A stretch of DNA of 10,803 nt from DATGYC01 sp035298385 (GTDB taxonomy: Bacteria; Bacillota; Sulfobacillia; Symbiobacteriales; Symbiobacteriaceae), in contig DATGYC010000201.1 in the NCBI GenBank assembly GCA_035298385.1, positions 1-10,803 on the forward strand, read 5' to 3'. The position numbers and the translations under genes were made by a program. The notes below the pieces were generated by a model. It saw only the letters and a list, made by a program, of their open reading frames with translations, did not search any database and had not been told where the DNA came from. Shown piece after piece: positions 1 through 6,897 of this stretch; within the stretch, counting starts at the first letter, position 1, and every line of letters begins with the position of its first letter.

Positions 1-1740
1 GGCGGTTCGTTTGTCCTTGAAGCCCCGGCCCTGGCGGATGTCTTTACGCCCGAGGAGTTCACCGAAGAGCACCGGATGATCGCCGAGACCGCCCGCGCCA
101 AGGCGGACGAGATCCGGGCCCAACTCCACGCCATCGAGCAAGATAAGCCGACCCACTCCCGCCGCATCCTGCGTGAGCTGGGCGAGTTGGGCATGCTCGG
201 CCTGGAGATCCCGGAGCAGTATGGCGGCCTCGGTCTTGATAAGATCACGGCCACCGTCGCCGCCGAAGAGTTCTCCCGGACGGGCGCCTTCGGCGTCACG
301 ATTGGCGCCCACGTCGGCATCGGCTCGCTGCCGATCGTCTACTTCGGCACCCATGAGCAGAAGACGAAGTACCTGCCCAAGCTCGCCACCGGCGAGTGGG
401 TTGCGGCTTACGCTTTGACCGAGCCGGGCTCGGGCTCGGATGCGCTAGGTCTGCGCACCACCGCCGTACTCTCTCCGGACGGCAAGCACTGGATCCTCAA
501 CGGCACCAAGCAGTGGATCACCAACTCGGCCTTCGCCGACGTGATCGTCGTCTACGCGAAGGTGGATGGCGAGAAGGTCTCGGCCTTCATCGTCGAGCGG
601 AGCTTCCCGGGCGTCTCGGTCGGCCCGGAGGAGAAGAAGATGGGCCTGCACGCCTCCTCGACCTGCTCGGTCATCCTGGAGGATGCCAAGGTGCCGGTCG
701 AGAACCTGCTCGGCGAGATCGGCCGCGGCCACATCATCGCCTTCAACATCCTGAACATCGGCCGCTGGAAGCTCGGCGCCGGCGTGATCGGCGCCGCTAA
801 GCACGTGATCAAGGTCGCTGCCGACTACGCCCAGACCCGCAAGGCGTTCGGCAAGTCGATCAGCGAGTTCAAGGCGGTCTCGAACAAGCTGGCCGAGATG
901 AACATCTCTGCCTACGTCAACGAGTCGATGTGCTACCGCTCCGCTGGCTACATCGACTCGAACCTCGCCGACCTGGACGTCAATGCCGACGGCCGCGAGA
1001 CCACGGAGCGGATCGAGGAGTACGCCATCGAGTGCTCGATCAACAAGGTCTACGGCTCGGAGTCCTTCGACTTCATCGCCGATGAGGCCGTCCAGATTCA
1101 CGGCGGCTACGGCTTCATGGACGAGTACGAGGTCTCGACCGCCTATCGGGACAGCCGGATCAACCGGATCTTCGAGGGCACGAACGAGATCAACCGGCTC
1201 CTGATCCCGGGCACGCTGATCAAGCGGACGATGAAGGGCGAGATCCCGCTGATGCCCAGGCTGCTGGGCCTGCAGGATGAGCTGATGAGCCTGGAGCCCT
1301 TCGACGGCTCGGAGGAGCCGCTGGCCTACCAGCAGTTCCTGATCGGCCGGGCGAAGCTGGCGATGCTGATGCTGGCGGGCCAGGCGGTCCAGAAGTATCA
1401 GATGGCGCTGGGGGGCGAGCAGGAGTTCTTGATGGGGCTGGCTGACATGGCGATCGGGATCTACGCCATGGAGTCGGCGGTCCTGCGGGCGCTGAAGGGC
1501 CTGCAGTCCGGCAAGGCGGGCTTGAAGGTGGAGATGGCGACGGTCTGCGTCCAGGAGTCGTTCGAGCAGATCGGCGCGATTGGGCGGCGGCTGCTGCCGA
1601 CGCTGGAGGAGGATCCGGATATGCTCCGGACCCAGCTCTCCATGCTGAAGCGGCTGACGAAGTTCCAGCCGGTGAACACCATCGCGCTGAAGCGGCAGAT
1701 CGCGGAGGCGGTGCTGGCGAAGAGCGGGTACGTTTGCTAA
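1..1740 (+). CDS. Acyl-CoA dehydrogenase, long FadE/YusJ/VLCAD type (5' end outside window)
   Basis: Flavoenzyme for the first step of fatty-acid beta-oxidation: FAD-dependent alpha,beta-dehydrogenation of an acyl-CoA, with electrons passed to ETF. The frame is open from base 1, so the ATG at 76 is internal: the 25 residues before it (GGSFVLEAPALADVFTPEEF...) match the family N-terminus. About 15-30 residues are probably missing upstream. Visible parts: N-terminal helical domain (EIPEQYGGLGLDKI), the middle-domain FAD/substrate motif YALTEPGSGSD, WITNSAFAD, and the C-terminal helical domain with R-x-FG and QIHGGYGF. The catalytic Glu is expected in FEGTNEINR (codon 1174-1176). The ~180 residues after it form the extra C-terminal domain of VLCAD/ACAD9 and Bacillus FadE (YusJ), absent from short-chain enzymes. 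At least 579 residues against about 594 in the family. Family call is secure; chain-length preference is inferred. Confidence 0.95.
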   Translation, partial: GGSFVLEAPALADVFTPEEFTEEHRMIAETARAKADEIRAQLHAIEQDKPTHSRRILRELGELGMLGLEIPEQYGGLGLDKITATVAAEEFSRTGAFGVTIGAHVGIGSLPIVYFGTHEQKTKYLPKLATGEWVAAYALTEPGSGSDALGLRTTAVLSPDGKHWILNGTKQWITNSAFADVIVVYAKVDGEKVSAFIVERSFPGVSVGPEEKKMGLHASSTCSVILEDAKVPVENLLGEIGRGHIIAFNILNIGRWKLGAGVIGAAKHVIKVAADYAQTRKAFGKSISEFKAVSNKLAEMNISAYVNESMCYRSAGYIDSNLADLDVNADGRETTERIEEYAIECSINKVYGSESFDFIADEAVQIHGGYGFMDEYEVSTAYRDSRINRIFEGTNEINRLLIPGTLIKRTMKGEIPLMPRLLGLQDELMSLEPFDGSEEPLAYQQFLIGRAKLAMLMLAGQAVQKYQMALGGEQEFLMGLADMAIGIYAMESAVLRALKGLQSGKAGLKVEMATVCVQESFEQIGAIGRRLLPTLEEDPDMLRTQLSMLKRLTKFQPVNTIALKRQIAEAVLAKSGYVC

Positions 1741-1747
1741 AGGGAAG

Positions 1748-1776
1748 GGGCGCCCCTCGCGTTGCGGGGGGCGCCC
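1748..1776 (+). terminator. Hairpin terminator after the acyl-CoA dehydrogenase
   Basis: A 13-bp stem (GGGCGCCCCTCGC at 1748-1760 with GCGGGGGGCGCCC at 1764-1776, one G-U pair) closes a 3-nt loop. It starts 8 nt after the stop codon. The downstream tract (CTGCATTGTT) is only weakly T-rich, so intrinsic termination is likely but not textbook. The next gene has its own promoter, which fits a transcript end here. Confidence 0.7.
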
Positions 1777-1793
1777 GCTGCATTGTTACCAGA

Positions 1794-1821
1794 TTTACTC
1801 AGGCATAAACGGTGGTAGAAT
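1794..1821 (+). promoter_or_regulatory. Putative sigma-70/SigA promoter of the aldo/keto reductase
   Basis: A -10 box TAGAAT (1816-1821, 5 of 6 to consensus) lies 16 bp downstream of TTTACT (1794-1799, 4 of 6 to TTGACA). Initiation would fall near 1828, at the Shine-Dalgarno site itself, giving a very short leader. The -10 box overlaps the ATG at 1820, which argues against translation from that ATG. Read by eye only. Confidence 0.5.
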
Positions 1822-1827
1822 GGCTCC

Positions 1828-1835
1828 AGGAGGTG
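1828..1835 (+). promoter_or_regulatory. Ribosome binding site that decides a TTG start
   Basis: AGGAGGTG is a near-perfect anti-16S match, ending 5 nt before TTG at 1841-1843, which is in frame with the upstream ATG at 1820. The site would lie inside the coding region if the ATG were used, and that ATG has only a weak GGTGG before it. Confidence 0.75.
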
Positions 1836-1840
1836 TTCCC

Positions 1841-2785
1841 TTGTCCACTCAACTACCCTCGACCTCGCTCGGCGCCCTTCGCATCAGCCGCATCGGCCTC
1901 GGTATGATGGGCCTCTCCGGCACCTGGGATCCCACGCAGGTGACCGATGCCAGCATCGAGAAGGCGATCAAGGCCGTCCAGACTGCCGTCGAGGTTGGCA
2001 TCAACTTCTTTGACCACGCCGACATCTACGGCCGCACGACCTGCGAGTCCATCTTCAAGGAGTGCCTCGCTGCCCTACCCAAGGGCCGGGAGGGGCTGGT
2101 GATTGCGACCAAGTGCTCGATCCGGGTGCCCAACGACCCGCCAGGGTCGCCGCACCACTACAACCTCTCCGAGTCGTACATCCGTCGCTCGGTCGAGGCC
2201 TCGCTGGAGCGGATGGGGATCGAGTATATCGACCTGCTCCAGCTCCACCGGCCAGACCCGTTCACCCACCCGCGGGAGACCGCGCGGGCGCTGGACAGGC
2301 TGATCGAGGAGGGGCTGATCCGCGGGGTCGGCGTCTCCAACTACTTCCCCGAGCAGGTAAGGGCGCTCCAGACCTTCCTGACCGCCCCAATTCTCGCCAC
2401 GCAGCCCTCGATCTCACTCTGGGATCTGGATACGTTCGACAATGGCATCCTGGATCAGGCCGAAGCGCTGGCTATCCGGCCGCTCGCCTACAGCCCTCTG
2501 GGCAAGGGCTACCTGGCCGGCAAGCAGTTGGCCCCGGATCACCCGCGCTACGCCGTCTGGCAGAAGCTGACTGCGATGCTGGCGGAGGTGGCGGTGGAGG
2601 TGCAGGCTACACCGGGGCAGGTGGCCCTCGCCTGGCTGCTGCATCATCCGGCGGGGGTTGTCCCGCTCGTCGGCTCGAATAATCCGGCGCATATTCGGGA
2701 GGCGGCGGGCGCCCTGCAGGTGCAGCTCACCCGCGAGCAGTGGTACCGGCTCTGGGTGGCGGCCCGCCCGAACCCGCTACCGTAG
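1841..2785 (+). CDS. Aldo/keto reductase, YdhF-like
   Basis: NAD(P)H-dependent cytosolic oxidoreductase of the AKR superfamily with a (beta/alpha)8 barrel; the physiological carbonyl substrate cannot be read from sequence. Numbered from TTG, the catalytic tetrad is intact: Asp58 and Tyr63 in FDHADIYG, Lys91 in IATKC, His136 in LLQLHRPDP. Family landmarks GVSNYFPEQ and the cofactor-end segment PLVGSNNPAHIREA are present. The end (TREQWYRLWVAA) resembles E. coli YdhF, the closest family I recall. Length is 314 residues from TTG, or 321 if the ATG at 1820 were used; TTG is preferred because of the SD and the promoter overlap. It is separated from both neighbours by hairpins, so it is probably transcribed alone. 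No functional link to the acyl-CoA dehydrogenase is evident. Confidence 0.9.
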   Translation: MSTQLPSTSLGALRISRIGLGMMGLSGTWDPTQVTDASIEKAIKAVQTAVEVGINFFDHADIYGRTTCESIFKECLAALPKGREGLVIATKCSIRVPNDPPGSPHHYNLSESYIRRSVEASLERMGIEYIDLLQLHRPDPFTHPRETARALDRLIEEGLIRGVGVSNYFPEQVRALQTFLTAPILATQPSISLWDLDTFDNGILDQAEALAIRPLAYSPLGKGYLAGKQLAPDHPRYAVWQKLTAMLAEVAVEVQATPGQVALAWLLHHPAGVVPLVGSNNPAHIREAAGALQVQLTREQWYRLWVAARPNPLP

Positions 2786-2794
2786 AGAGTCCGT

Positions 2795-2886
2795 CGCATA
2801 AAAAACAGGACCCCCTGGACGGCGTTGGTCTGGTGCCTTGCGGCTGGCGACCGTGCCTGGTTGGGGGTCCTGCTTTACTTTATGCG
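2795..2886 (+). terminator. Long inverted repeat with a 47-nt interior, likely bidirectional terminator or structured RNA
   Basis: CAGGACCCCC (2806-2815) pairs perfectly with GGGGGTCCTG (2863-2872). Outside it an A-run (2800-2805) faces a T-rich tract (2873-2881), and CGCAT (2795-2799) pairs with ATGCG (2882-2886). It begins 10 nt after the aldo/keto reductase stop. A GC-rich stem flanked by A-tract and T-tract suits termination in either direction. The interior of 47 nt is much longer than a normal terminator loop; weak inner pairings (GGTC 2827-2830 with GACC 2849-2852; GCC 2835-2837 with GGC 2842-2844) suggest a branched fold. Termination is inferred; the repeat itself is plain in the sequence. 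Confidence 0.6.
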
Positions 2887-2925
2887 TTAGGCGACAGGAG
2901 TGTGAATCGAGTTACGATCCGCCAA

Positions 2926-2955
2926 GCAGGCAAAAGCTGGGGGCAGGCAGAAGCT
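2926..2955 (+). repeat. Pair of 13-bp direct repeats upstream of the glycosyltransferase
   Basis: GCAGGCAAAAGCT (2926-2938) and GCAGGCAGAAGCT (2943-2955) differ at one position and lie 17 bp apart start to start, 44-73 bp before the GTG start of the glycosyltransferase. The second copy runs into the small dyad GCTT-T-AAGC (2953-2961). This could be a tandem operator or chance duplication. I see no convincing -35/-10 pair in 2887-2998. Confidence 0.4.
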
Positions 2956-2998
2956 TTAAGCCAAAGCAATATCGACATTCTGTCTGGAGGCGAGAGAC

Positions 2999-4948
2999 GT
3001 GCGGCGTATCCTAGTCGGTAGCCCGATTCGCCAGGAGCCACGGGTTCTACAGGAGTTCCTCCGCAGCCTGCTGGAGCTGGACAAGACCGGGCTGACGGTC
3101 GACTTCTTCTTTGTCGATGATAACGACCAGCCCGAGTCGTCGGCACTGCTCCAGGCCTTCGCCCCGGGGGGCCGGGTCTACCGGATGCAGGGGAGCCAAG
3201 GCGGCTCGGCCTATCTGAAGACGGAGCAGACCCATCTCTGGAAGGAAGAACTGATCTGGAAGGTGGCCAGCTATAAGGATACGATGATCGAGTTTGCCAA
3301 GAGTGAGGGGTATGACGGCCTCTTCTTTGTGGACTCGGATCTGGTCCTGCATCCTTCGACCCTGCGCCATCTGACCGGGCTGGGGGTCGATCTGGTCAGC
3401 GAGGTCTTCTGGACCAAGTGGACCCCGGATCAGCCGGAGCTGCCGCAGGTCTGGCTGGCGGATCACTACACACTCTACCACCGTGACCGGGGGGAGCAGA
3501 TCACCCAGGGCGAGGCGCTGCGCCGCCAGGAGGCCTGGGTGCAGATGCTGCGGCGCCCAGGGCTCTATGAGGTGGGCGGGCTGGGCGCCCTGACCCTGTT
3601 CTCGGCCCGGGCGATGGCGGCTGGTCTCTCCTTCCGGGAGATTCACAACGTCTCCTTCTGGGGCGAGGACCGCCACTTCTGCATCCGAGCGGCGGCGCTC
3701 GGCCTGCGACTGTGGGTCGATACCCACTACCCGGCGCTTCATCTCTACCGGCCCGAGGACCTGTCGAAGGTCCCCGCCTTCCGGCACTCCTTTGACCAGG
3801 TGCGGGCGGAGCAGGAGGCGTTGGCGGCCTGCAAGGTGACGCTGGAGCGCTGGGGCACCAGCCACTGGGCTCTACCTGCGGGGGAGGAGGCGGGCTTCGT
3901 CCCCGCTCTCGCTCAGGCGCTGGCTGCTCAGGCGGCTGGCATGCAGGGCGGGACCGCAGCGGTGGCCGATCGACTGGGAATCAGCCAGGCACCGGCCGCC
4001 CCGGGCGCCGTCTCACGCGCCCATCTGCTCTGGGGCGTTCCGACGCAGGAGGCGCCCGGGCGCGTCCGGGTCGAGGGCATCCTGCGGCAGAGCGGGCGTG
4101 AGGGCGATCAGACCTATCAAGATGATAACCAGGTGGTCGCGCTGCTGGAGCGACACGGCTCTCGCTGGCTGATCGCGGACATGGGCTTTGAGCCTGCTGA
4201 ATCGACCAACCTGACCGTCCCCTTCAGCCGCAAGACACGCGGGAACAAGGTGACGCTCTCCATGGTGGTCCGGAATGAGGCGGACCGCTTCCTGCGGCAG
4301 GTCCTGACCCATGCTGCCCAGTACGTGGACGAGGCGGTCATCCTGGATGATGGCTCGTCGGACGGGACTGCGGAACTCTGCGCCGAACTCCTCCAGGGGA
4401 TCCCGCACCAGATCATCCGCCTGCCGGACTCGCTCTTTAAGCAGGAGCACTTGCTCCGCCGCTTGCAGTGGGAGCTGACGGTGGCGACCCGGCCGGACTG
4501 GATTCTGAACCTGGACGCCGACGAACTCTTTGAGGATCGGATGGCCTTGGCGATCCGGTCGCTGATCGATCAGGATGAGGCAGACCTGATCGGCTTCAGG
4601 CTCTATGACATGTGGGACGAGGAGCACTATCGGGCGGACGACCTTTGGACCGCCCACCAGCGGTCCTGGCCCTTCCTGGTCCGCTGGGATCCGAACATGG
4701 CCGACGATTGGCGGGTGATGGATCACCACTGCGGGCGCTGGCCGCTGGCGGTCGATGGGCTGCGGGCCAAGGGGGCGCCCCTGCGGGTGAAGCACCTCGG
4801 TTGGTCGCGCCCGGCCGATCGCCAGGCGAAGTACGAGCGGTACATGGCGAACGATCCGGAGGGCCGCTGGGGGAGCCTGGCCCAGTACGAGTCGATCCTG
4901 GATCCGGCCCCGACCCTGATCCCCTGGGAGGAGAATCCCCGTGGCTGA
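2999..4948 (+). CDS. Two-domain glycosyltransferase (Anp1/GT62-like N-terminus plus GT2-type C-terminus)
   Basis: Probably transfers sugars from nucleotide-sugar donors to an unknown acceptor; no signal peptide or membrane segment is visible, so it is likely cytosolic. The GTG start is set by GGAGG (2986-2990) 8 nt upstream. Residues 1-255: a GT-A-like domain with FFVDD (38-41), a DxD-type FFVDSD (109-114), WGEDRHFCIRAAALG (221-235) and HLYRPEDL (248-255), resembling Anp1/GT62-type enzymes. Residues ~256-415: no domain I can name; part (VVALLERHGSRWLIADMGFE) resembles the final strands of NTF2-like folds. Residues 418-649: a GT2-type domain with VTLSMVVRNEADRF, ILDDGSSDGT (448-457) and WILNLDADELFED (501-513), the usual donor and metal-binding signatures. 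It overlaps the downstream methyltransferase by 8 nt. Donor, acceptor and product are unknown; the GT2 call is firm, the GT62-like call moderate. Confidence 0.85.
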   Translation: MRRILVGSPIRQEPRVLQEFLRSLLELDKTGLTVDFFFVDDNDQPESSALLQAFAPGGRVYRMQGSQGGSAYLKTEQTHLWKEELIWKVASYKDTMIEFAKSEGYDGLFFVDSDLVLHPSTLRHLTGLGVDLVSEVFWTKWTPDQPELPQVWLADHYTLYHRDRGEQITQGEALRRQEAWVQMLRRPGLYEVGGLGALTLFSARAMAAGLSFREIHNVSFWGEDRHFCIRAAALGLRLWVDTHYPALHLYRPEDLSKVPAFRHSFDQVRAEQEALAACKVTLERWGTSHWALPAGEEAGFVPALAQALAAQAAGMQGGTAAVADRLGISQAPAAPGAVSRAHLLWGVPTQEAPGRVRVEGILRQSGREGDQTYQDDNQVVALLERHGSRWLIADMGFEPAESTNLTVPFSRKTRGNKVTLSMVVRNEADRFLRQVLTHAAQYVDEAVILDDGSSDGTAELCAELLQGIPHQIIRLPDSLFKQEHLLRRLQWELTVATRPDWILNLDADELFEDRMALAIRSLIDQDEADLIGFRLYDMWDEEHYRADDLWTAHQRSWPFLVRWDPNMADDWRVMDHHCGRWPLAVDGLRAKGAPLRVKHLGWSRPADRQAKYERYMANDPEGRWGSLAQYESILDPAPTLIPWEENPRG

Positions 4949-5789
4949 GCGTTGCCCACTCTGTGAGGGCGAGGTCCTGACCCTCCGGTACGCCTATCCG
5001 GCCTTTCGCCTGCTTGAATGCCAGTCCTGCAAGCTGCTCTTTCGGGAGCGGGGCGCCGACCTCCAGACGGCCCAGATGATCGAGGAGATCTATAACGATG
5101 AGTGGGTCCAGACTCATCATCAGGCGGCGGAGAACAAGTTCCACCAACATGCACTCTATCAGACAACGCTCTTGACCGCAGTCAAGCCGAATCGGGGACT
5201 GTTGCTGGAGATTGGTGCGGGGACTGGGGAGTTCGCCTACTTGGCCCGCCAGGCCGGCTGGGACGTGGTTGCGGTAGAGCCCTCGGCGAACGCGTGTCAG
5301 TACGTAGCGAGCCAGTACGGCCTAGCATTGATCAACGGCACCTGGTCTGATGAGATGCTCCCCGCTGACCTTCAGTTTGACGCCATCTGCTTCTGGCATG
5401 TGCTGGAGCACATCGCTGAGCCAGTCGAATTCCTCAAGGGGATGGCCGGGCGCCTGGCCCCAGAGGGGCTAATCCTCCTGGCAGTGCCGAACCTGAACGC
5501 ATTCACCAACCAGGTGATGGAGGCCGATTCGCCTCTCTTGAGCAGGCAGGACCACCTCTTCCACTACACGGCAGAGACCCTGAGGATGCTCTTGGCGAAG
5601 GCTGGGCTGGCGGCTGTCCAGCTCTTTTCGCGCGAGGATCCGACCCGGCTCCAGCAGGATATCGCAGCCTGGGAGGCTCGTACAGGCGAGAAGATGGCGC
5701 TGCCGTTCCATCAACAGCTTGGCCTCTTGGTCCGCCTGCAGGCTGACGGACACGGTCATGAACTGCTCTGCGTGGCTCGTAAAGCATAG
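4941..5789 (+). CDS. Class I SAM-dependent methyltransferase with N-terminal zinc ribbon
   Basis: Transfers methyl from S-adenosylmethionine to an unknown substrate. Residues 5-30 carry CPLC and CQSC, a four-cysteine zinc-binding pattern (Cys5, 8, 27, 30). Residues ~88-190 are a Rossmann-fold Methyltransf_23/UbiG-like core: motif I LEIGAGTGEF (89-98), the acidic end of strand 2 in VVAVEPS (109-115), FDAICFWHVLEHI (146-158) and LILLAVPN (177-184). The layout, zinc ribbon then MTase core, is common in sugar O- or C-methyltransferases of glycan and antibiotic clusters. The GTG start has GGAGG 9 nt upstream (4927-4931) and lies inside the end of the glycosyltransferase gene, so translation is probably coupled and the substrate may be that enzyme's glycan product (inference). 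Lipid or small-molecule substrates remain possible. A terminator follows at once. Confidence 0.88.
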   Translation: MAERCPLCEGEVLTLRYAYPAFRLLECQSCKLLFRERGADLQTAQMIEEIYNDEWVQTHHQAAENKFHQHALYQTTLLTAVKPNRGLLLEIGAGTGEFAYLARQAGWDVVAVEPSANACQYVASQYGLALINGTWSDEMLPADLQFDAICFWHVLEHIAEPVEFLKGMAGRLAPEGLILLAVPNLNAFTNQVMEADSPLLSRQDHLFHYTAETLRMLLAKAGLAAVQLFSREDPTRLQQDIAAWEARTGEKMALPFHQQLGLLVRLQADGHGHELLCVARKA

Positions 5790-5792
5790 TAG

Positions 5793-5822
5793 AAGGGGGG
5801 CGGTTCGATACCGCCCCCCTTT
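5793..5822. terminator. Bidirectional intrinsic terminator between convergent units
   Basis: An 11-bp stem, AAGGGGGGCGG (5793-5803) with CCGCCCCCCTT (5811-5821), closes a 7-nt loop. A short T-tract follows on the + strand (TTTCGCTTT), and a short T-rich stretch on the - strand. It lies 3 nt after the methyltransferase stop and ends 5 nt before the last base of cysA on the opposite strand, so it can end both transcripts. Confidence 0.85.
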
Positions 5823-5826
5823 CGCT

Positions 5827-6897
5827 TTAGAACGCCCAGTCAGCGGCGAAGAGTTGCAGGTTCCGGGGGCGGCAGAAGACGATATCCCCGACCTTGACGC
5901 CCAACTCTCGCCAGCGCTCCTTCGGGACCTCCGCCAGGATCAGCTCGTCGTTGTCGATGCGCTGGAGTTCCAGTCGGACGACCCGCCCGACCGGGTTGGC
6001 ATGCCGGAGCACGCCTTCGATTGTGCAGGTCTCGACCGGGGTGGTCTCGACCTCGAGTTCGTGCGGGCGGGCGTAGGCGACGACGGGCAGCCCCTCTTCG
6101 GCCAGGTGCTCGGGCGCCTTCAGCTCCAGCGAGCCGATCCGGGCCTGACCGTCCTGGACCCGCCCATGAAAGAGGTTGACGTTGCCCAGGAAACTGAAGA
6201 CGAACGGGTTGGCCGGCTGCTCGTAGACCTGATCGGCCGTCCCGACCTGCTCGATCCGTCCCTGGTTCATGATCACCACTCGATCGGCTACCTCCAGCGC
6301 CTCCTCCTGGTCGTGGGTGACGAAGATCGTCGTTACGCCGACCTCATCGTGGAAGCGGCGGAGCCACTGGCGGAGTTCTTGGCGCACCTTGGCGTCCAGG
6401 GCGCCGAACGGCTCGTCAAGGAGGAGGACCTTCGGCTCGGTCGCCAGGGCCCGCGCCAGGGCGATCCGCTGCCGCTGGCCGCCCGAGAGTTGGTCAGGGT
6501 AGCGGTTCGACGCCCAGTCGAGCTGGACCAGGCTGAGGAGCTCATGGACCCGCCGCGCAATCTCATCCTTGGCGGGACGGGTCTTGCGGGGCCGGACCCG
6601 GAGGCCGAAGGCGACGTTCTCAAAGACGGTCATGTGCCGGAAGAGGGCGTAGTGCTGGAAGACGAAGCCGATCCCGCGGTCACGAGCGGCGCGAGCGGTG
6701 GCGTCCTCGCCGTAGAACTGGATCGCGCCGGAGTCGGCGCCCTCCAGTCCAGCGATGATCCGCAGGAGGGTCGTCTTGCCCGAGCCGGATGGCCCAAGGA
6801 GCGCCACGAGTTCGCCGGTCTCAATCGTCAGGTCGATCTCGTGGAGTGCCTGAAAGGAACCGAATCGCTTGTTCAGCCCGGAGATCTGAACGCTCAT
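5827..6897 (-). CDS. cysA: Sulfate ABC transporter ATP-binding protein CysA
   Basis: ATPase that powers the CysT-CysW sulfate importer from the cytoplasmic face. All nucleotide-binding motifs are intact: Walker A GPSGSGKTT (35-43), Q-loop Gln81 in FVFQHYALF, signature LSGGQ (137-141), Walker B VLLLDEP (157-163) and H-loop His195 in THDQEEA. From about residue 235 on is the C-terminal regulatory/TOBE-like part usual in CysA. The 356 residues fit the family. VFQHYALFRHMTVFENVAFGL is the CysA-type sequence rather than that of sugar ATPases, and the neighbours confirm the substrate. The ATG overlaps the cysW stop as ATGA, so the two are translationally coupled. Last gene of the sbp-cysT-cysW-cysA operon; its end abuts the shared terminator. 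Confidence 0.96.
   Translation of the reverse strand: MSVQISGLNKRFGSFQALHEIDLTIETGELVALLGPSGSGKTTLLRIIAGLEGADSGAIQFYGEDATARAARDRGIGFVFQHYALFRHMTVFENVAFGLRVRPRKTRPAKDEIARRVHELLSLVQLDWASNRYPDQLSGGQRQRIALARALATEPKVLLLDEPFGALDAKVRQELRQWLRRFHDEVGVTTIFVTHDQEEALEVADRVVIMNQGRIEQVGTADQVYEQPANPFVFSFLGNVNLFHGRVQDGQARIGSLELKAPEHLAEEGLPVVAYARPHELEVETTPVETCTIEGVLRHANPVGRVVRLELQRIDNDELILAEVPKERWRELGVKVGDIVFCRPRNLQLFAADWAF

Noticed and set aside
76..78. ATG at 76 as the start of the acyl-CoA dehydrogenase
   Set aside because: The frame stays open to base 1 and the preceding residues match the family N-terminus, so this Met is internal.
445..1101. 218-codon - strand open frame
   Set aside because: It is antisense to conserved acyl-CoA dehydrogenase sequence, is rich in Asp/Val/Leu/Arg, and resembles no family.
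3047..3865. 272-codon - strand open frame
   Set aside because: It is the shadow of the glycosyltransferase, which carries clear motifs on the + strand.
4013..4795. 260-codon - strand open frame
   Set aside because: Antisense to the GT2-type domain; no motif of its own.
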